In this document: positions 28,149 through 37,126 of the stretch, piece by piece | How the letters are laid out: each line of letters starts with the position of its first letter | Position numbering within the stretch: the stretch's first letter is position 1 | Assembly: GCA_017463225.1 (NCBI GenBank) | Contig: JAFTPO010000045.1 | Coordinates: 36,226-100,225 of the forward strand | Reading direction: 5' to 3' | DNA: 64,000 nucleotides | Source: Lachnospiraceae bacterium | GTDB taxonomy: Bacteria; Bacillota; Clostridia; Lachnospirales; Lachnospiraceae | Program-made: the position numbers and the translations under genes | Notes under the pieces: generated by a model | The model's database searches: none | The model's input: the letters and a program-made list of their open reading frames with translations, nothing else | Told to the model about the DNA's origin: nothing

Positions 28149-28178
28149 AAAAAGGGTCCGGTCCAAATGACCGGACCC
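28149..28178 (-). terminator. Terminator/attenuator between gap and pgk
   Basis: A perfect 10-bp GC-rich stem (GGGTCCGGTC/GACCGGACCC), five-base loop, followed on the minus strand by TTTTTT. It lies between co-oriented gap and pgk, so gap mRNA may be made in excess over pgk-tpiA. Confidence 0.92.
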
Positions 28179-28204
28179 CATTAGGTCTGAAATAAAACTT
28201 AAAA

Positions 28205-29227
28205 TTAAGCTAACTCAGCGAAGTACTTAATAGTTCTAACCATCTGGCTAGTGTATGAGTTCTCGTTGTCATACCATGAAACAACCTGTACCTCATAAAG
28301 GTCATCAGCGATTGGAGCTACCATAGTCTGAGTAGCATCGAATAATGAACCAAATCTCATACCAACAACATCTGATGATACAAGCTCTTCCTCAGTGTAA
28401 CCGAATGACTCTGAAGCAGCAGCCTTCATAGCAGCATTGATGCCGTCCTTAGTTACGTTAGCACCCTTAACAACTGCTGTTAGGATTGTAGTTGAACCAG
28501 TTGGAACTGGAACTCTCTGTGCAGAACCGATAAGCTTTCCGTTTAACTCTGGGATAACAAGACCGATAGCCTTAGCAGCACCAGTTGAGTTAGGAACGAT
28601 ATTAACTGCAGCAGCTCTTGCTCTTCTAAGGTCACCCTTTCTGTGTGGACCATCAAGAACCATCTGATCACCAGTGTAAGCATGGATAGTTGCCATGATA
28701 CCTGACTGAATTGGAGCATAGTCGTTAAGAGCCTTAGCCATAGGAGCTAAACAGTTAGTTGTACATGAAGCAGCTGAGATGATCTTGTCATCTGCTGTTA
28801 AAGTCTTCTCGTTAACGCTGTATACGATAGTTGGAAGGTCATTTCCAGCTGGAGCTGAGATAACTACCTTCTTAGCACCTGCATCGATGTGAGCCTGTGA
28901 CTTAGCCTTTGATACATAGAAACCAGTACACTCAAGTACTACGTCTACGTCAAGCTCGCCCCATGGAAGCTCAGCTGCATTAGCCATTGCATAAATCTTT
29001 AAAGTCTTACCACATACTGTGATTGTACCAGCCTCGTCATCTGCTGTAACCTGATCAGCATACTGATACTTGCCCTGTGATGAATCATACTTTAATAAGT
29101 GAGCAAGCATTGAAGGCTTAGTTAAGTCGTTGATTGCAACAACCTCATAACCCTCTGCATCAAACATCTGTCTGAATGCAAGACGACCGATACGTCCAAA
29201 ACCATTAATCGCTACTTTTACTGCCAT
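28205..29227 (-). CDS. gap: Glyceraldehyde-3-phosphate dehydrogenase (glycolytic)
   Basis: NAD-dependent type I GAPDH, 340 residues. The Rossmann motif is [14 protein letters not shown]. Active-site Cys155 lies in [13 protein letters not shown], and the catalytic His is in [10 protein letters not shown]. The C-terminal [16 protein letters not shown] is intact. Asp34 in AINDLT favours NAD+. GGAGGAATAAAAA precedes the ATG. No cggR-type repressor gene lies upstream; instead a PHP gene diverges and short inverted repeats lie in the intergenic region. Confidence 0.98.
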   Translation of the reverse strand: MAVKVAINGFGRIGRLAFRQMFDAEGYEVVAINDLTKPSMLAHLLKYDSSQGKYQYADQVTADDEAGTITVCGKTLKIYAMANAAELPWGELDVDVVLECTGFYVSKAKSQAHIDAGAKKVVISAPAGNDLPTIVYSVNEKTLTADDKIISAASCTTNCLAPMAKALNDYAPIQSGIMATIHAYTGDQMVLDGPHRKGDLRRARAAAVNIVPNSTGAAKAIGLVIPELNGKLIGSAQRVPVPTGSTTILTAVVKGANVTKDGINAAMKAAASESFGYTEEELVSSDVVGMRFGSLFDATQTMVAPIADDLYEVQVVSWYDNENSYTSQMVRTIKYFAELA

Positions 29228-29268
29228 TTTTTATTCCTCCTAAGTCTTGAATAAATTTAATTTATAAA

Positions 29269-29287
29269 TACTGCTTGGCACGCAGTA
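29269..29287 (-). repeat. Short inverted repeat upstream of gap
   Basis: TACTGC and GCAGTA (6-bp arms, seven-base spacer) about 42-60 bases before the gap start codon. It could be an operator or a 5' UTR hairpin. Confidence 0.4.
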
Positions 29288-29294
29288 ATTAAGC

Positions 29295-29310
29295 TGTGAT
29301 GAATTTCACA
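29295..29310. promoter_or_regulatory. CRP/FNR-type palindrome between gap and hisJ
   Basis: TGTGA-N6-TCACA, a perfect match to the CRP-family half-site arrangement, located 68-83 bases upstream of gap and between two divergent genes. Base pairing is seen directly; recognition by a Crp/Fnr-family regulator is inference. Confidence 0.45.
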
Positions 29311-29404
29311 AGGACATTCTACCCTTTTCAAGAATAAAATTCAAGTGCATTTTAGTAAATTTTGGGCTAATTTTTATTTAAGCCCATTTTAAGCCTTGTC
29401 TATA

Positions 29405-29433
29405 TTGAATTTTGACCAGAAAAATAATAAAAT
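29405..29433 (+). promoter_or_regulatory. Candidate sigma-A promoter for the PHP gene
   Basis: TTGAAT (29405-29410), a 17-base spacer and TAAAAT (29428-29433), 32 bases before the start codon at 29466. Confidence 0.55.
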
Positions 29434-29465
29434 ATAACCACTTTATTATAACGGAGGAAAAATAT

Positions 29466-30290
29466 ATGATATTTCCGGATTATCATCTCCATTCTTCATT
29501 TTCAGAAGATTCAGATGCTAACATTAAAGATATAATTCAATCCGCAAAGCATAAAGGTATGACTTCTATATGTATAACCGATCATTATGATATGGATTTT
29601 CCTGTTATCAAGGAAGCTCCCGAAATGAAATTTGATTTAGATATTCCTGGCTATGTTAAAGAATTAAATGAATTAAAACAGTCTCTAGCTCCGGATTTTG
29701 ACTTGAGAATAGGAATAGAGCTTGGAACTATGCCAAACACATTAGAAAAGCTAACCGGCTTTGTAAATGGTAATCCCTATTTTGATTTTATTATCGCAAG
29801 TACTCATATAGTAGATAATATGGACCCCTACTATCCTTCCTACTTTGAAGGACGTAGCATAACGGATGGACATAGACGATATTTTGAGGATGAATTATAT
29901 ACTGTATCAAACTATGATTCATACGATGTATATGGTCACCTTGATTATATTCTAAGATATGGTCGTGATTTTGAGAATCCTTTTAATCCTATGGATTTTA
30001 TGAATATCTTTGAAGAAATATTTAAGCAAATTATAGCTAAAGGCAAGGGTATCGAATTAAACACAGGCGGATTATACAAGGATTTAAACCAAACTCACCC
30101 ATGCAAGGATTTCCTTAAACTATACAAGGAACTGGGTGGTGAAATAATCACTGTAGGAAGTGATGCACACTCACCTGACAAAATTGGATACGGTTTTGAT
30201 TTAGCCAGAGATTTACTACTTGAATGTGGCTTTAAATATTACTGCACCTTTAAAGACAGAAAAGCTACTTTCAATAATATCAACAACTAA
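29466..30290 (+). CDS. PHP-domain phosphoesterase, histidinol-phosphatase (HisJ) family
   Basis: Metal-dependent PHP hydrolase, 274 residues from ATG 29466 (GGAGG upstream; the longer frame from 29412 begins inside the promoter). Metal ligands appear as DYHLHSSFS, TDHYDMDF, IGIELG, ASTHIVDN, YGHLDYILRY and GSDAHSPDKIG. In histidine synthesis such enzymes dephosphorylate histidinol phosphate. With no other his gene nearby the physiological substrate is open. Monocistronic between its own promoter and a terminator. Confidence 0.85.
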   Translation: MIFPDYHLHSSFSEDSDANIKDIIQSAKHKGMTSICITDHYDMDFPVIKEAPEMKFDLDIPGYVKELNELKQSLAPDFDLRIGIELGTMPNTLEKLTGFVNGNPYFDFIIASTHIVDNMDPYYPSYFEGRSITDGHRRYFEDELYTVSNYDSYDVYGHLDYILRYGRDFENPFNPMDFMNIFEEIFKQIIAKGKGIELNTGGLYKDLNQTHPCKDFLKLYKELGGEIITVGSDAHSPDKIGYGFDLARDLLLECGFKYYCTFKDRKATFNNINN

Positions 30291-30305
30291 CAACATTCCA
30301 CATAT

Positions 30306-30350
30306 AACAATAGCTATGCCTATTTCTATAATAGACATAGCTATTGTTTT
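30306..30350 (+). terminator. Intrinsic terminator after the PHP gene
   Basis: A long stem AACAATAGCTATG/CATAGCTATTGTT, extended by partly pairing bases, with TTTT following on the plus strand. It ends eight bases before the convergent AAA+ gene stop codon and may serve both. Confidence 0.8.
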
Positions 30351-30357
30351 GCTAATA

Positions 30358-32352
30358 TCATATAAATCCAATAGTTTTATTTGATACTCCTAAATCTGGT
30401 ATGATATCAAGGATTTCATCAACAGATGGTACATCATCTTCAAATATACTTGTAATATCCTCTTTGTCAATTTGCGTCTTTTGGGACAAAATCATAGATT
30501 TCTTATCAATAATTATTGAAAACAGTTTATCTATGAATCTTCCATTACCAAGATTTTTTCTATTAAACAAATTCTTTATTAGTATTTTTACCTTATTTGA
30601 TGCTTCGTCAGAGCATATGTACCCATTATCTATAACAGTTGCGTTAAATATATCCATTAATTCCTCAACCGAATAATCGTCAAAAATTATCTCTCTGCTT
30701 ATTCTTGATTTTATTCCAGGATTACTATCTATAAATTGATGCATTTCATCTATATAACCTGCAAATATAAATATGGTATCTTCTTTTCTCTCTTCCATAG
30801 CTATCAGCAATTCCTCAATAACCTCCTGACCATAATATGACCCCTTATTTGTCAAGGAATATGCTTCATCTATAAACAAAACACCACCCTTCGCTTTAGT
30901 AATTTTTTCATTCAATAACTCTTTGTAATTTTTTAACCCTGTAGATACCAGGTCTCCAGGATTAATTACAACCATTTTATTGGTAAGAAGAACATCTAAA
31001 TTATATAATTCTTGAGCTAAGCATTTTGCAACAGTTGTTTTACCGGTACCAGGATTACCCAAAAACACCATATGCATAGAGGATTTTGGTAGATTTATAC
31101 CATTAGCCCTTGCCTTTTTCTCATAGATAGCTCTGTTTTTCAACTCTTCCAATCGTTGCTTCACCCTTGTCAACCCAATAAGAGAACTTATACAAGTATT
31201 AAACTCCTTCGGCATAAGTGCTTTAATATGTTTTGGTTCTATCATGTATATCTCCATAGATCTAAATTCATCTATGTCATTTACTGTTTTGTAACACTCT
31301 GAAACAATTTCCTGAGCTAATCGTTTTATTCCTCTAACACTACCAAAATTATCATCATACATATTTGCTTTAACAAGTTTTCTTAATTCATCCTTAGTAA
31401 TCTCATCTTTAATTTTGAAACCTCTTTTCTCCAATTCTATATCTAACAGCTTAGTCAAATCTTCAGAACTGTAATTATCAAATTTTAAGGTGTACGCTAT
31501 ACGATTCTTTAAGCCCTCGTTAATGGCAAACAATTCATCCATCTTTTCCTCATAACCAGCCAGAATCACAACCAGTTTATCTTTATTGTCCCACATCTCC
31601 TTTATTAATATGTTAATTATTTCCTTAGATTTATCTCCATAAGCAGACATAGACATCTCAGCTATTGAATAAGCTTCATCTATAAATAAAACTCCACCAT
31701 ATGCTTCACGTATTTTGCTTTTTATAAATTCAGTATGTCCTGTAGACCACTTACTTTCCAAATCGTTTCCAGATATTTCTACCATTTTTTTCTTTTTTGT
31801 AATTCCTGCAGCATATAGTATTTTTGCAGTAAGTCTTGCAATTTTTGTTTTTCCCGTTCCAGGACCACCTATAAATAACATGTGATTAAAGTTTGCAGAT
31901 TCCACATTTTTATTATTTGTTTTATATAAGCTTTGATTGCATATCCTTACAAGCTGTTCTCTCACACTACTTTGGCCATAAACCGTTTTGTCAAATTCTT
32001 CAAATATTTCATCTACTGTAGGACTATAAATTTGAGGAATGCAACCACTAGTAACATATTTTGAACTACAATAATCATCCTTTCTTGTGTATTCCTCGAA
32101 AATTATCTTTGTGAGATAATTTATATAATTATTACCAACCACATCACCACTTTCATAATCAGCTTCAATATATTCCTTTAATGAGCAATAAAAGTCCTTC
32201 TTTACTTTAAGCTCATATTTAGAAAGATTTTTAACAATGGCATCAGCTAATTCTACGCTACTTATATTATGTATATTTATATGCTTAGCAAAGTAAACTG
32301 AACTAATAACCCTTTCATCTAAATAATAGTCCTTATAAACATAATCCTTCAT
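30358..32352 (-). CDS. Tandem AAA+ ATPase, CbbX/SpoVK type
   Basis: 664 residues. An N-terminal region of about 120 residues that I cannot assign is followed by two CbbX-like AAA+ modules. Module 1 has Walker A GGPGTGKTK (162-170) and Walker B VLFIDEAYS (221-229). Module 2 has GNPGTGKTT (432-440) and VLFIDEAYSL (491-500). Both have the downstream Arg-containing segments (GLKNRI and GIKSRI), so both look able to hydrolyse ATP. CbbX-type proteins remodel partner complexes. The gene is clearly AT-richer than its neighbours and follows, by 27 bases, the gene for an unknown 458-residue protein that may be its partner. Confidence 0.85.
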   Translation of the reverse strand: MKDYVYKDYYLDERVISSVYFAKHINIHNISSVELADAIVKNLSKYELKVKKDFYCSLKEYIEADYESGDVVGNNYINYLTKIIFEEYTRKDDYCSSKYVTSGCIPQIYSPTVDEIFEEFDKTVYGQSSVREQLVRICNQSLYKTNNKNVESANFNHMLFIGGPGTGKTKIARLTAKILYAAGITKKKKMVEISGNDLESKWSTGHTEFIKSKIREAYGGVLFIDEAYSIAEMSMSAYGDKSKEIINILIKEMWDNKDKLVVILAGYEEKMDELFAINEGLKNRIAYTLKFDNYSSEDLTKLLDIELEKRGFKIKDEITKDELRKLVKANMYDDNFGSVRGIKRLAQEIVSECYKTVNDIDEFRSMEIYMIEPKHIKALMPKEFNTCISSLIGLTRVKQRLEELKNRAIYEKKARANGINLPKSSMHMVFLGNPGTGKTTVAKCLAQELYNLDVLLTNKMVVINPGDLVSTGLKNYKELLNEKITKAKGGVLFIDEAYSLTNKGSYYGQEVIEELLIAMEERKEDTIFIFAGYIDEMHQFIDSNPGIKSRISREIIFDDYSVEELMDIFNATVIDNGYICSDEASNKVKILIKNLFNRKNLGNGRFIDKLFSIIIDKKSMILSQKTQIDKEDITSIFEDDVPSVDEILDIIPDLGVSNKTIGFI

Positions 32353-32379
32353 AGATATTATAAAAATACTATCTTGACA

Positions 32380-33756
32380 TTAATCTATAAGCTTTTTAAT
32401 ATCCTTCCATTTTTTCAAAAATTCCTTTTCCGCTTCTTTTTGTTCCTCTTCTACAGTACCAGTGCCGGCCTGACTATCAACATATGGTTTTTCAGGACAG
32501 TCCTTGATATAAATTATTTTATGTTTTTTTGATATTCTATCAGTTTCAAAATCAACAAAAGAATACGAACTAACCTTATTTATGCCAAAAATCCTCGAAA
32601 ATCTATTTACGAATTCATCACATCTATATAATTCATTACCATACAAAATAATATTACTGCTTCCCGGCTTAGAAAGAAAATCCATAATTTTATTCTCATA
32701 ACTGATAATATCCTTTATTACACGCATACCAACATCATCAACAAATTCATCAAGCAACCTTTCAGCTAAGCTCAAACTATAGTCCAAGTCATTTTGAATA
32801 GGATTTAAACCATTACATTTATACATATATATTTCATTATAAATATCATTCAATTCATCATTTACTATATAATCATCATTATTTATACATTCAACCTTAG
32901 AGCATAACTCAATATCTTTTGAATTATTATTACCGACATCATCTAACAAATACTTATTATTTATATAATATTTATCTTCATAAGTAATTACCTTAGTTAA
33001 GACTTCTTCATATTTTGAAATATCGTGTTCTTCTAACTCTACGTACTTAATTAAATCAGTTAATCTTATGACACACAAAGCATCACCTACTTCGCATTTT
33101 ACTTTTTTAAGATTTAATGCTATTTTATCACCAATTTCTCGCTCAAAAGCAGTTCCTATAAATCTGATACAAATCTCAAACTCACATTGAAGAACTCTAT
33201 TATCATTACCATGGTACCTATAATAATAAACATATACTTCCCCATCCTCTTTACTTATTTGAGAATGATACGTACTACACAAGCCATATATTGAACCCTT
33301 TAATTCATTTAAATTTTCATGAATTGGAATTATGCTTTCGTTGATTCTACCATTCATCCTATAGCTTACCACATCAGGAATGGCCAAATCACCAGAAGGA
33401 TAAACCATTACTATCTGAGGATGAATCAAATTAAATAAAACTATTTTTCTTTTATCATCCTCAACGATTCCATTTTCAATGACTTTCTGTGCATATTCTA
33501 TTCCAAATATAAGAGGCACCTCAACTATAACCTTATATTCACTGCATGACGTCTCATCTGAACATATCAATAGTTTGCCTTCAGGATATTCGCATCTCAA
33601 AATATCTTTACTTACCATTTTGGGTTCGCCATAAATAGTACAATAATCTACTTCTATAGATGTCCAGGCATCTTCGTGATAACAATCCTCTTCATAGTAA
33701 CGAACAAGTTTTTTTCCTTTACCTTCTTTTTTCTCATCAATAAATTCAAATCCCAT
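32380..33756 (-). CDS. Unknown protein paired with the AAA+ ATPase
   Basis: 458 residues, no family recognised. GGAGGTGCCATT precedes the ATG. The N-terminal 250 residues look beta-rich (for example CEFEICIRFIG and YKVIVEVPLIFGIEYAQ), with no signal peptide or membrane segment. An acidic, Asn-rich linker follows (about 255-330). The C-terminal part contains SNIILYGNELYRCDEFVNRF followed by a strand and IIYIKDC. This is reminiscent of an AAA/P-loop core in which GxxGxGKT is lost. That likeness is my inference. The last 30 residues are highly charged. AT-rich like its partner; both probably arose together, possibly by transfer. Confidence 0.6.
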   Translation of the reverse strand: MGFEFIDEKKEGKGKKLVRYYEEDCYHEDAWTSIEVDYCTIYGEPKMVSKDILRCEYPEGKLLICSDETSCSEYKVIVEVPLIFGIEYAQKVIENGIVEDDKRKIVLFNLIHPQIVMVYPSGDLAIPDVVSYRMNGRINESIIPIHENLNELKGSIYGLCSTYHSQISKEDGEVYVYYYRYHGNDNRVLQCEFEICIRFIGTAFEREIGDKIALNLKKVKCEVGDALCVIRLTDLIKYVELEEHDISKYEEVLTKVITYEDKYYINNKYLLDDVGNNNSKDIELCSKVECINNDDYIVNDELNDIYNEIYMYKCNGLNPIQNDLDYSLSLAERLLDEFVDDVGMRVIKDIISYENKIMDFLSKPGSSNIILYGNELYRCDEFVNRFSRIFGINKVSSYSFVDFETDRISKKHKIIYIKDCPEKPYVDSQAGTGTVEEEQKEAEKEFLKKWKDIKKLID

Positions 33757-33800
33757 AATGGCACCTCCATATTAATAAAAATATATTTAGATGTTCACAA

Positions 33801-33830
33801 AAAAAAGAACATACATATTGCTATGTATGT
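33801..33830 (-). terminator. Hairpin terminator/attenuator upstream of the AAA+ pair
   Basis: A perfect 9-bp stem (ACATACATA/TATGTATGT) with loop TTGC, followed on the minus strand by TTCTTTTTTTTG. It lies between iscU and the unknown 458-residue gene, downstream of a good minus-strand promoter. It can end iscS-iscU transcripts and attenuate the pair operon. Confidence 0.8.
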
Positions 33831-33856
33831 CCTCGCTCAATCATCAGGGATTTCAT
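33821..33856 (-). CDS. Possible 11-residue leader peptide
   Basis: A short frame MKSLMIERGHT with its TAG stop inside the terminator stem. The ATG lies at or within a few bases of the predicted transcription start, so it would be leaderless or nearly so. No ribosome binding site is visible. It may be chance; recorded because of its position between promoter and terminator. Confidence 0.2.
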   Translation of the reverse strand: MKSLMIERGHT

Positions 33857-33862
33857 GTAATC

Positions 33863-33891
33863 AATGTAATCCGATTTAAATTCTTTGTCAA
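33863..33891 (-). promoter_or_regulatory. Sigma-A promoter upstream of the AAA+ pair
   Basis: Minus-strand TTGACA (33886-33891), a 17-base spacer and TACATT (33863-33868). Perfect -35. Predicted transcription starts near 33856 and runs into the hairpin at 33801-33830 before reaching the gene at 33756. Confidence 0.6.
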
Positions 33892-33926
33892 TAGTTATAA
33901 ACTAATGGTTTAAAAAGAATATAATT

Positions 33927-34364
33927 TTAATATTCCTCTTCCTCTTCGTGCTCGCTGATATCAGACTTTGGCTTCTCCAATCCCTCTATCTTAATTCCAT
34001 TCTTCTCAGCATAATCCCAGAGAGCTGCATGAATAGCCTCCTCTGCAAGAAGTGAACAGTGAACCTTTACAGGTGGAAGTCCATCAAGAGCGTCCATAAC
34101 TGCTTTATTTGTAACCTCAAGAGCCTCGTATATAGTCTTACCCTTTACAAGCTCTGTAGCCATACTGCTTGTTGCAACAGCTGCTCCACAGCCAAAGGTC
34201 TTAAACTTAACATCTCGTATCACCTGATTCTCATCAATATCAAAGTATATTCTCATAATGTCGCCACACTTAGCGTTACCTACAGTACCTACACCGCTGG
34301 CATTCTCAATCTCTCCCACATTTCTAGGATTTTGAAAATGATCCATTACTTTCTCGCTATACAT
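33927..34364 (-). CDS. iscU: Fe-S cluster assembly scaffold IscU/NifU N-domain
   Basis: Scaffold on which iron-sulfur clusters are built, 145 residues. The three ligand cysteines are present: Cys33 (NAKCGD), Cys59 (TFGCGAA) and Cys103 (VHCSLLAEEA). The C terminus is extended by an acidic tail ending in a Glu run, absent from most IscU. It follows iscS by 34 bases. No NifU C-terminal domain is fused. Confidence 0.95.
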   Translation of the reverse strand: MYSEKVMDHFQNPRNVGEIENASGVGTVGNAKCGDIMRIYFDIDENQVIRDVKFKTFGCGAAVATSSMATELVKGKTIYEALEVTNKAVMDALDGLPPVKVHCSLLAEEAIHAALWDYAEKNGIKIEGLEKPKSDISEHEEEEEY

Positions 34365-34398
34365 ATCTATCTTCCTCCTCTATCTACCAATCAGTATA

Positions 34399-35583
34399 TT
34401 ATCTATTATTAGTTCTCATATAATCCTCATAAAGTGGGGACATATTTCTAAGCTTTTGAACTATTTCTTTGAGATTCTCAATAACATAATCTATCTCTTC
34501 CTTAGTATTCTCATCGCCAAGGGTAAGTCTAAGAGAACCATGTGCAATCTCATGAGGCAGTCCTATACCTAACAGAACATGGGATGGGTCCAATGAGCCT
34601 GATGTACATGCTGAGCCACTTGAGCCACATATTCCAGCCATATCAAGCATTATAAGCAGGGATTCTCCCTCTATAAACTGAAAGCTGAAATTTGCATTGT
34701 TAGGTAATCTATTAAATCTGTCACCATTAAGTCTGGTATATGGTATCTCTGCCAAAACTCTTTCAACAAGATAGTCTCTAAGCTCAATCTCCTTAGCTGT
34801 TCTCTCATTCATAGTGTCTACAGCTATTTCAACAGCCTTACCTAAGCCAACTATACCCGGAACATTCTCCGTACCTGCTCTTCTGGCACGCTCCTGTCCG
34901 CCTCCATGTATAAGATTTCTTATCTTTATACCCTTACGAATGTATAGGAAGCCTATACCCTTAGGTCCATTTAGCTTGTGGCCGCTGGCACTGAGCATAT
35001 CAATATTAAGCTCATTCACATCTATAGGGAGCTGTCCATATGCCTGAACTGCATCAGTATGGAACAATATTCCATTCTCCTTAGCCAGTGCACCAATCTC
35101 CTTTATAGGCTGTATAGTTCCAATCTCATTATTAGCAAACATAACTGAGATAAGAATTGTATCTGGTCTAATGGCCGCTTTAAGCTCATCCATCTTAATA
35201 ATACCATTCTCATCAACACCTACATAGGTTACTTCAAAGCCTTCCTTCTCCAAAAACTCACAGGTATGAAGAATTGCATGATGCTCGATAGCGCTGGTAA
35301 TAATATGTCTACCCTTATCCTTGTATACTCTTGCGGTCTCCTTCAAAGCCCAGTTATCAGACTCAGAACCACCTGCAGTAAAATATATATCCTTTGAATC
35401 TGCATTTAAGGACTTTGCTATAGTGTCTCTGGCTGTTGCTATTGCATCCTTACTCTTGTTTGAAAAACCATATACACTTGATGGGTTTCCAAAGCTTTCT
35501 GTAAAATAAGGCAACATAGCTTCCACAACCTCCGGTCTGGTTGCTGTTGTTGCTGCATGATCCAAATATATCAATCTATCCAT
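34399..35583 (-). CDS. iscS: Cysteine desulfurase IscS/NifS
   Basis: PLP enzyme that takes sulfur from cysteine for Fe-S assembly and tRNA thiolation; 394 residues from ATG 35583 (AAGGAG upstream; product begins MDRLIYLDHAATT). The PLP Lys203 lies in SASGHKLNGPKG, and the catalytic Cys326 in GSSGSACTSGS on a mobile loop. The pair iscS-iscU is transcribed together with no iscR-like regulator beside it. Confidence 0.96.
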   Translation of the reverse strand: MDRLIYLDHAATTATRPEVVEAMLPYFTESFGNPSSVYGFSNKSKDAIATARDTIAKSLNADSKDIYFTAGGSESDNWALKETARVYKDKGRHIITSAIEHHAILHTCEFLEKEGFEVTYVGVDENGIIKMDELKAAIRPDTILISVMFANNEIGTIQPIKEIGALAKENGILFHTDAVQAYGQLPIDVNELNIDMLSASGHKLNGPKGIGFLYIRKGIKIRNLIHGGGQERARRAGTENVPGIVGLGKAVEIAVDTMNERTAKEIELRDYLVERVLAEIPYTRLNGDRFNRLPNNANFSFQFIEGESLLIMLDMAGICGSSGSACTSGSLDPSHVLLGIGLPHEIAHGSLRLTLGDENTKEEIDYVIENLKEIVQKLRNMSPLYEDYMRTNNR

Positions 35584-35627
35584 AACAATCACTCCTTGTG
35601 TTATATTATAATTCTTTGGCTTATGTA

Positions 35628-35656
35628 ACCTTATCACTATGATTTTTCAATGTCAA
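35628..35656 (-). promoter_or_regulatory. Candidate promoter for iscS-iscU
   Basis: Minus-strand TTGACA (35651-35656), a 17-base spacer and TAAGGT (35628-35633). The -35 is perfect but the -10 is poor. A separate TATAAT at 35605-35610 lacks a good -35. Either could start the transcript. Confidence 0.4.
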
Positions 35657-35756
35657 CTAAACTATTCCCATTTTTTGCTTAATGAGAAATGTTATCAGTA
35701 ATAGTACATTAATCAGCCTAATATACATATTATAAGCAAACAAGGAAACATAGAAA

Positions 35757-37085
35757 TTGTCCAAAAATATTATTATAAAAGGTACTTTAATTCTAACCAT
35801 AGCAGGTCTTCTCACAAAGCTTTTAGGGTTCTATAATAGAATATTCCTAACACGGATAATTGGTGTTAAGGAATTAGGTGTATATCAACTGATTTTCCCT
35901 ATATTTATGCTTGCCATAAGCTTATCCTGTCAGGGTGTAGCCACAGCTCTCACAAAACATATATCCTATTATCTAAGTAAGAGGGATTACACCGGAGCTA
36001 AAAGTGTATTTAGATTAGGCCTTGCAATATCAGTGGTCCTTAGCTCCTTCTCTGCTATTATAATTTATATATTTTCAAATTATATAAGTATGGCTTTACT
36101 TAAAAACTCTGATTGTGAAGCTCTTTTAAGAATAATTACTGTTTCTCTTCCCTTTATCGCCGTAAAATCTTGTGTAAATGCCTACTTCCTGGGGGACAGT
36201 AATCCAAAGCTTCAGGGTATTCTCCATATGTTTGAACAGATTGTACGAATAACATCAGCTTACATACTGACCTACTGCGTTACCATAACTAATTTAGATG
36301 CGTCAATGGCAACTATGGCAATGGTTATAAGCGAAATCTTATCAAGCCTGCTTGCTGTTTTCTTATACAAGAATAAAGCCTGCATTGATACTTCCATCAA
36401 AACATCCGGTAAAACCATCCCTAAACAGATAATAACCAAAAGCTACCTGCAGGATATGCTTCCCATAACAGCAAACAATCTTATATTCACTATTTTCGCT
36501 TCTCTTGAAGCAATGGTGCTTCCTGCCATGCTTTACAAATATTACACCTCATCAGACATGGCGATGGGAATATATGGCATTATAACTGGAATTGTAATCC
36601 CTTTTTTACTATTTCCCGCAACCATAACCACATCCCTGTCCACCATGCTGCTTCCAGCTATATCTAACGCCAAAGCCACAAATGACTGTGAAAAAATCAA
36701 CAAAGCCATAAAGTATTGTGTAGTTTTTTGCTCAATTCTAGGTATAATCTCATTTTTTGGATATTACACATTAGGGGAATGGGCATGCTTAGTGGCATTT
36801 AAAAGTGAAGAAGCAGGAATTATCCTGCGAAAAATGTGTTTTATGTGTCCACTTATTTATCTAAGCAGCCTTTTCTCAACTATACTAAACGGCTTAGATA
36901 AGGCATTTAAAAATATGCTAATTAATATCATAGGATTAATCATAAGAATATCTATTACCATATATCTGGTTCCCATACATGGACTATCAGCGTATATATT
37001 AGGTATTGCTTTAAGTTATTTTATAATAGTTATACTTATGGGATTATCTATAAGGCAATGCAGTAAAATCCGCATTGAATCGTAA
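35757..37085 (+). CDS. MOP-superfamily flippase, SpoVB/MurJ-like
   Basis: Polytopic transporter of 442 residues with about 12-14 membrane segments, polysaccharide biosynthesis/MATE-related family. It begins KGTLILTIAGLLTKLLGFYNRIFLTR, like SpoVB. Such proteins flip lipid-linked precursors; SpoVB acts in spore cortex synthesis and relatives move lipid II or capsule units. Start is TTG 35757 with AAGGAA about ten bases upstream. It is a plus-strand gene set between iscS (divergent) and metA (convergent). Exact lipid substrate is open. Confidence 0.82.
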   Translation: MSKNIIIKGTLILTIAGLLTKLLGFYNRIFLTRIIGVKELGVYQLIFPIFMLAISLSCQGVATALTKHISYYLSKRDYTGAKSVFRLGLAISVVLSSFSAIIIYIFSNYISMALLKNSDCEALLRIITVSLPFIAVKSCVNAYFLGDSNPKLQGILHMFEQIVRITSAYILTYCVTITNLDASMATMAMVISEILSSLLAVFLYKNKACIDTSIKTSGKTIPKQIITKSYLQDMLPITANNLIFTIFASLEAMVLPAMLYKYYTSSDMAMGIYGIITGIVIPFLLFPATITTSLSTMLLPAISNAKATNDCEKINKAIKYCVVFCSILGIISFFGYYTLGEWACLVAFKSEEAGIILRKMCFMCPLIYLSSLFSTILNGLDKAFKNMLINIIGLIIRISITIYLVPIHGLSAYILGIALSYFIIVILMGLSIRQCSKIRIES

Positions 37086-37090
37086 TTCCA

Positions 37091-37125
37091 AAAAAAGAGT
37101 CTCGTATTAAAACGAGACTCTTTTT
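37091..37125. terminator. Bidirectional terminator between the flippase gene and metA
   Basis: The 13-bp stem AAAAGAGTCTCGT/ACGAGACTCTTTT with a short loop has A-run and T-run on either side, between convergent genes. Confidence 0.9.
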
Positions 37126-37126
37126 A

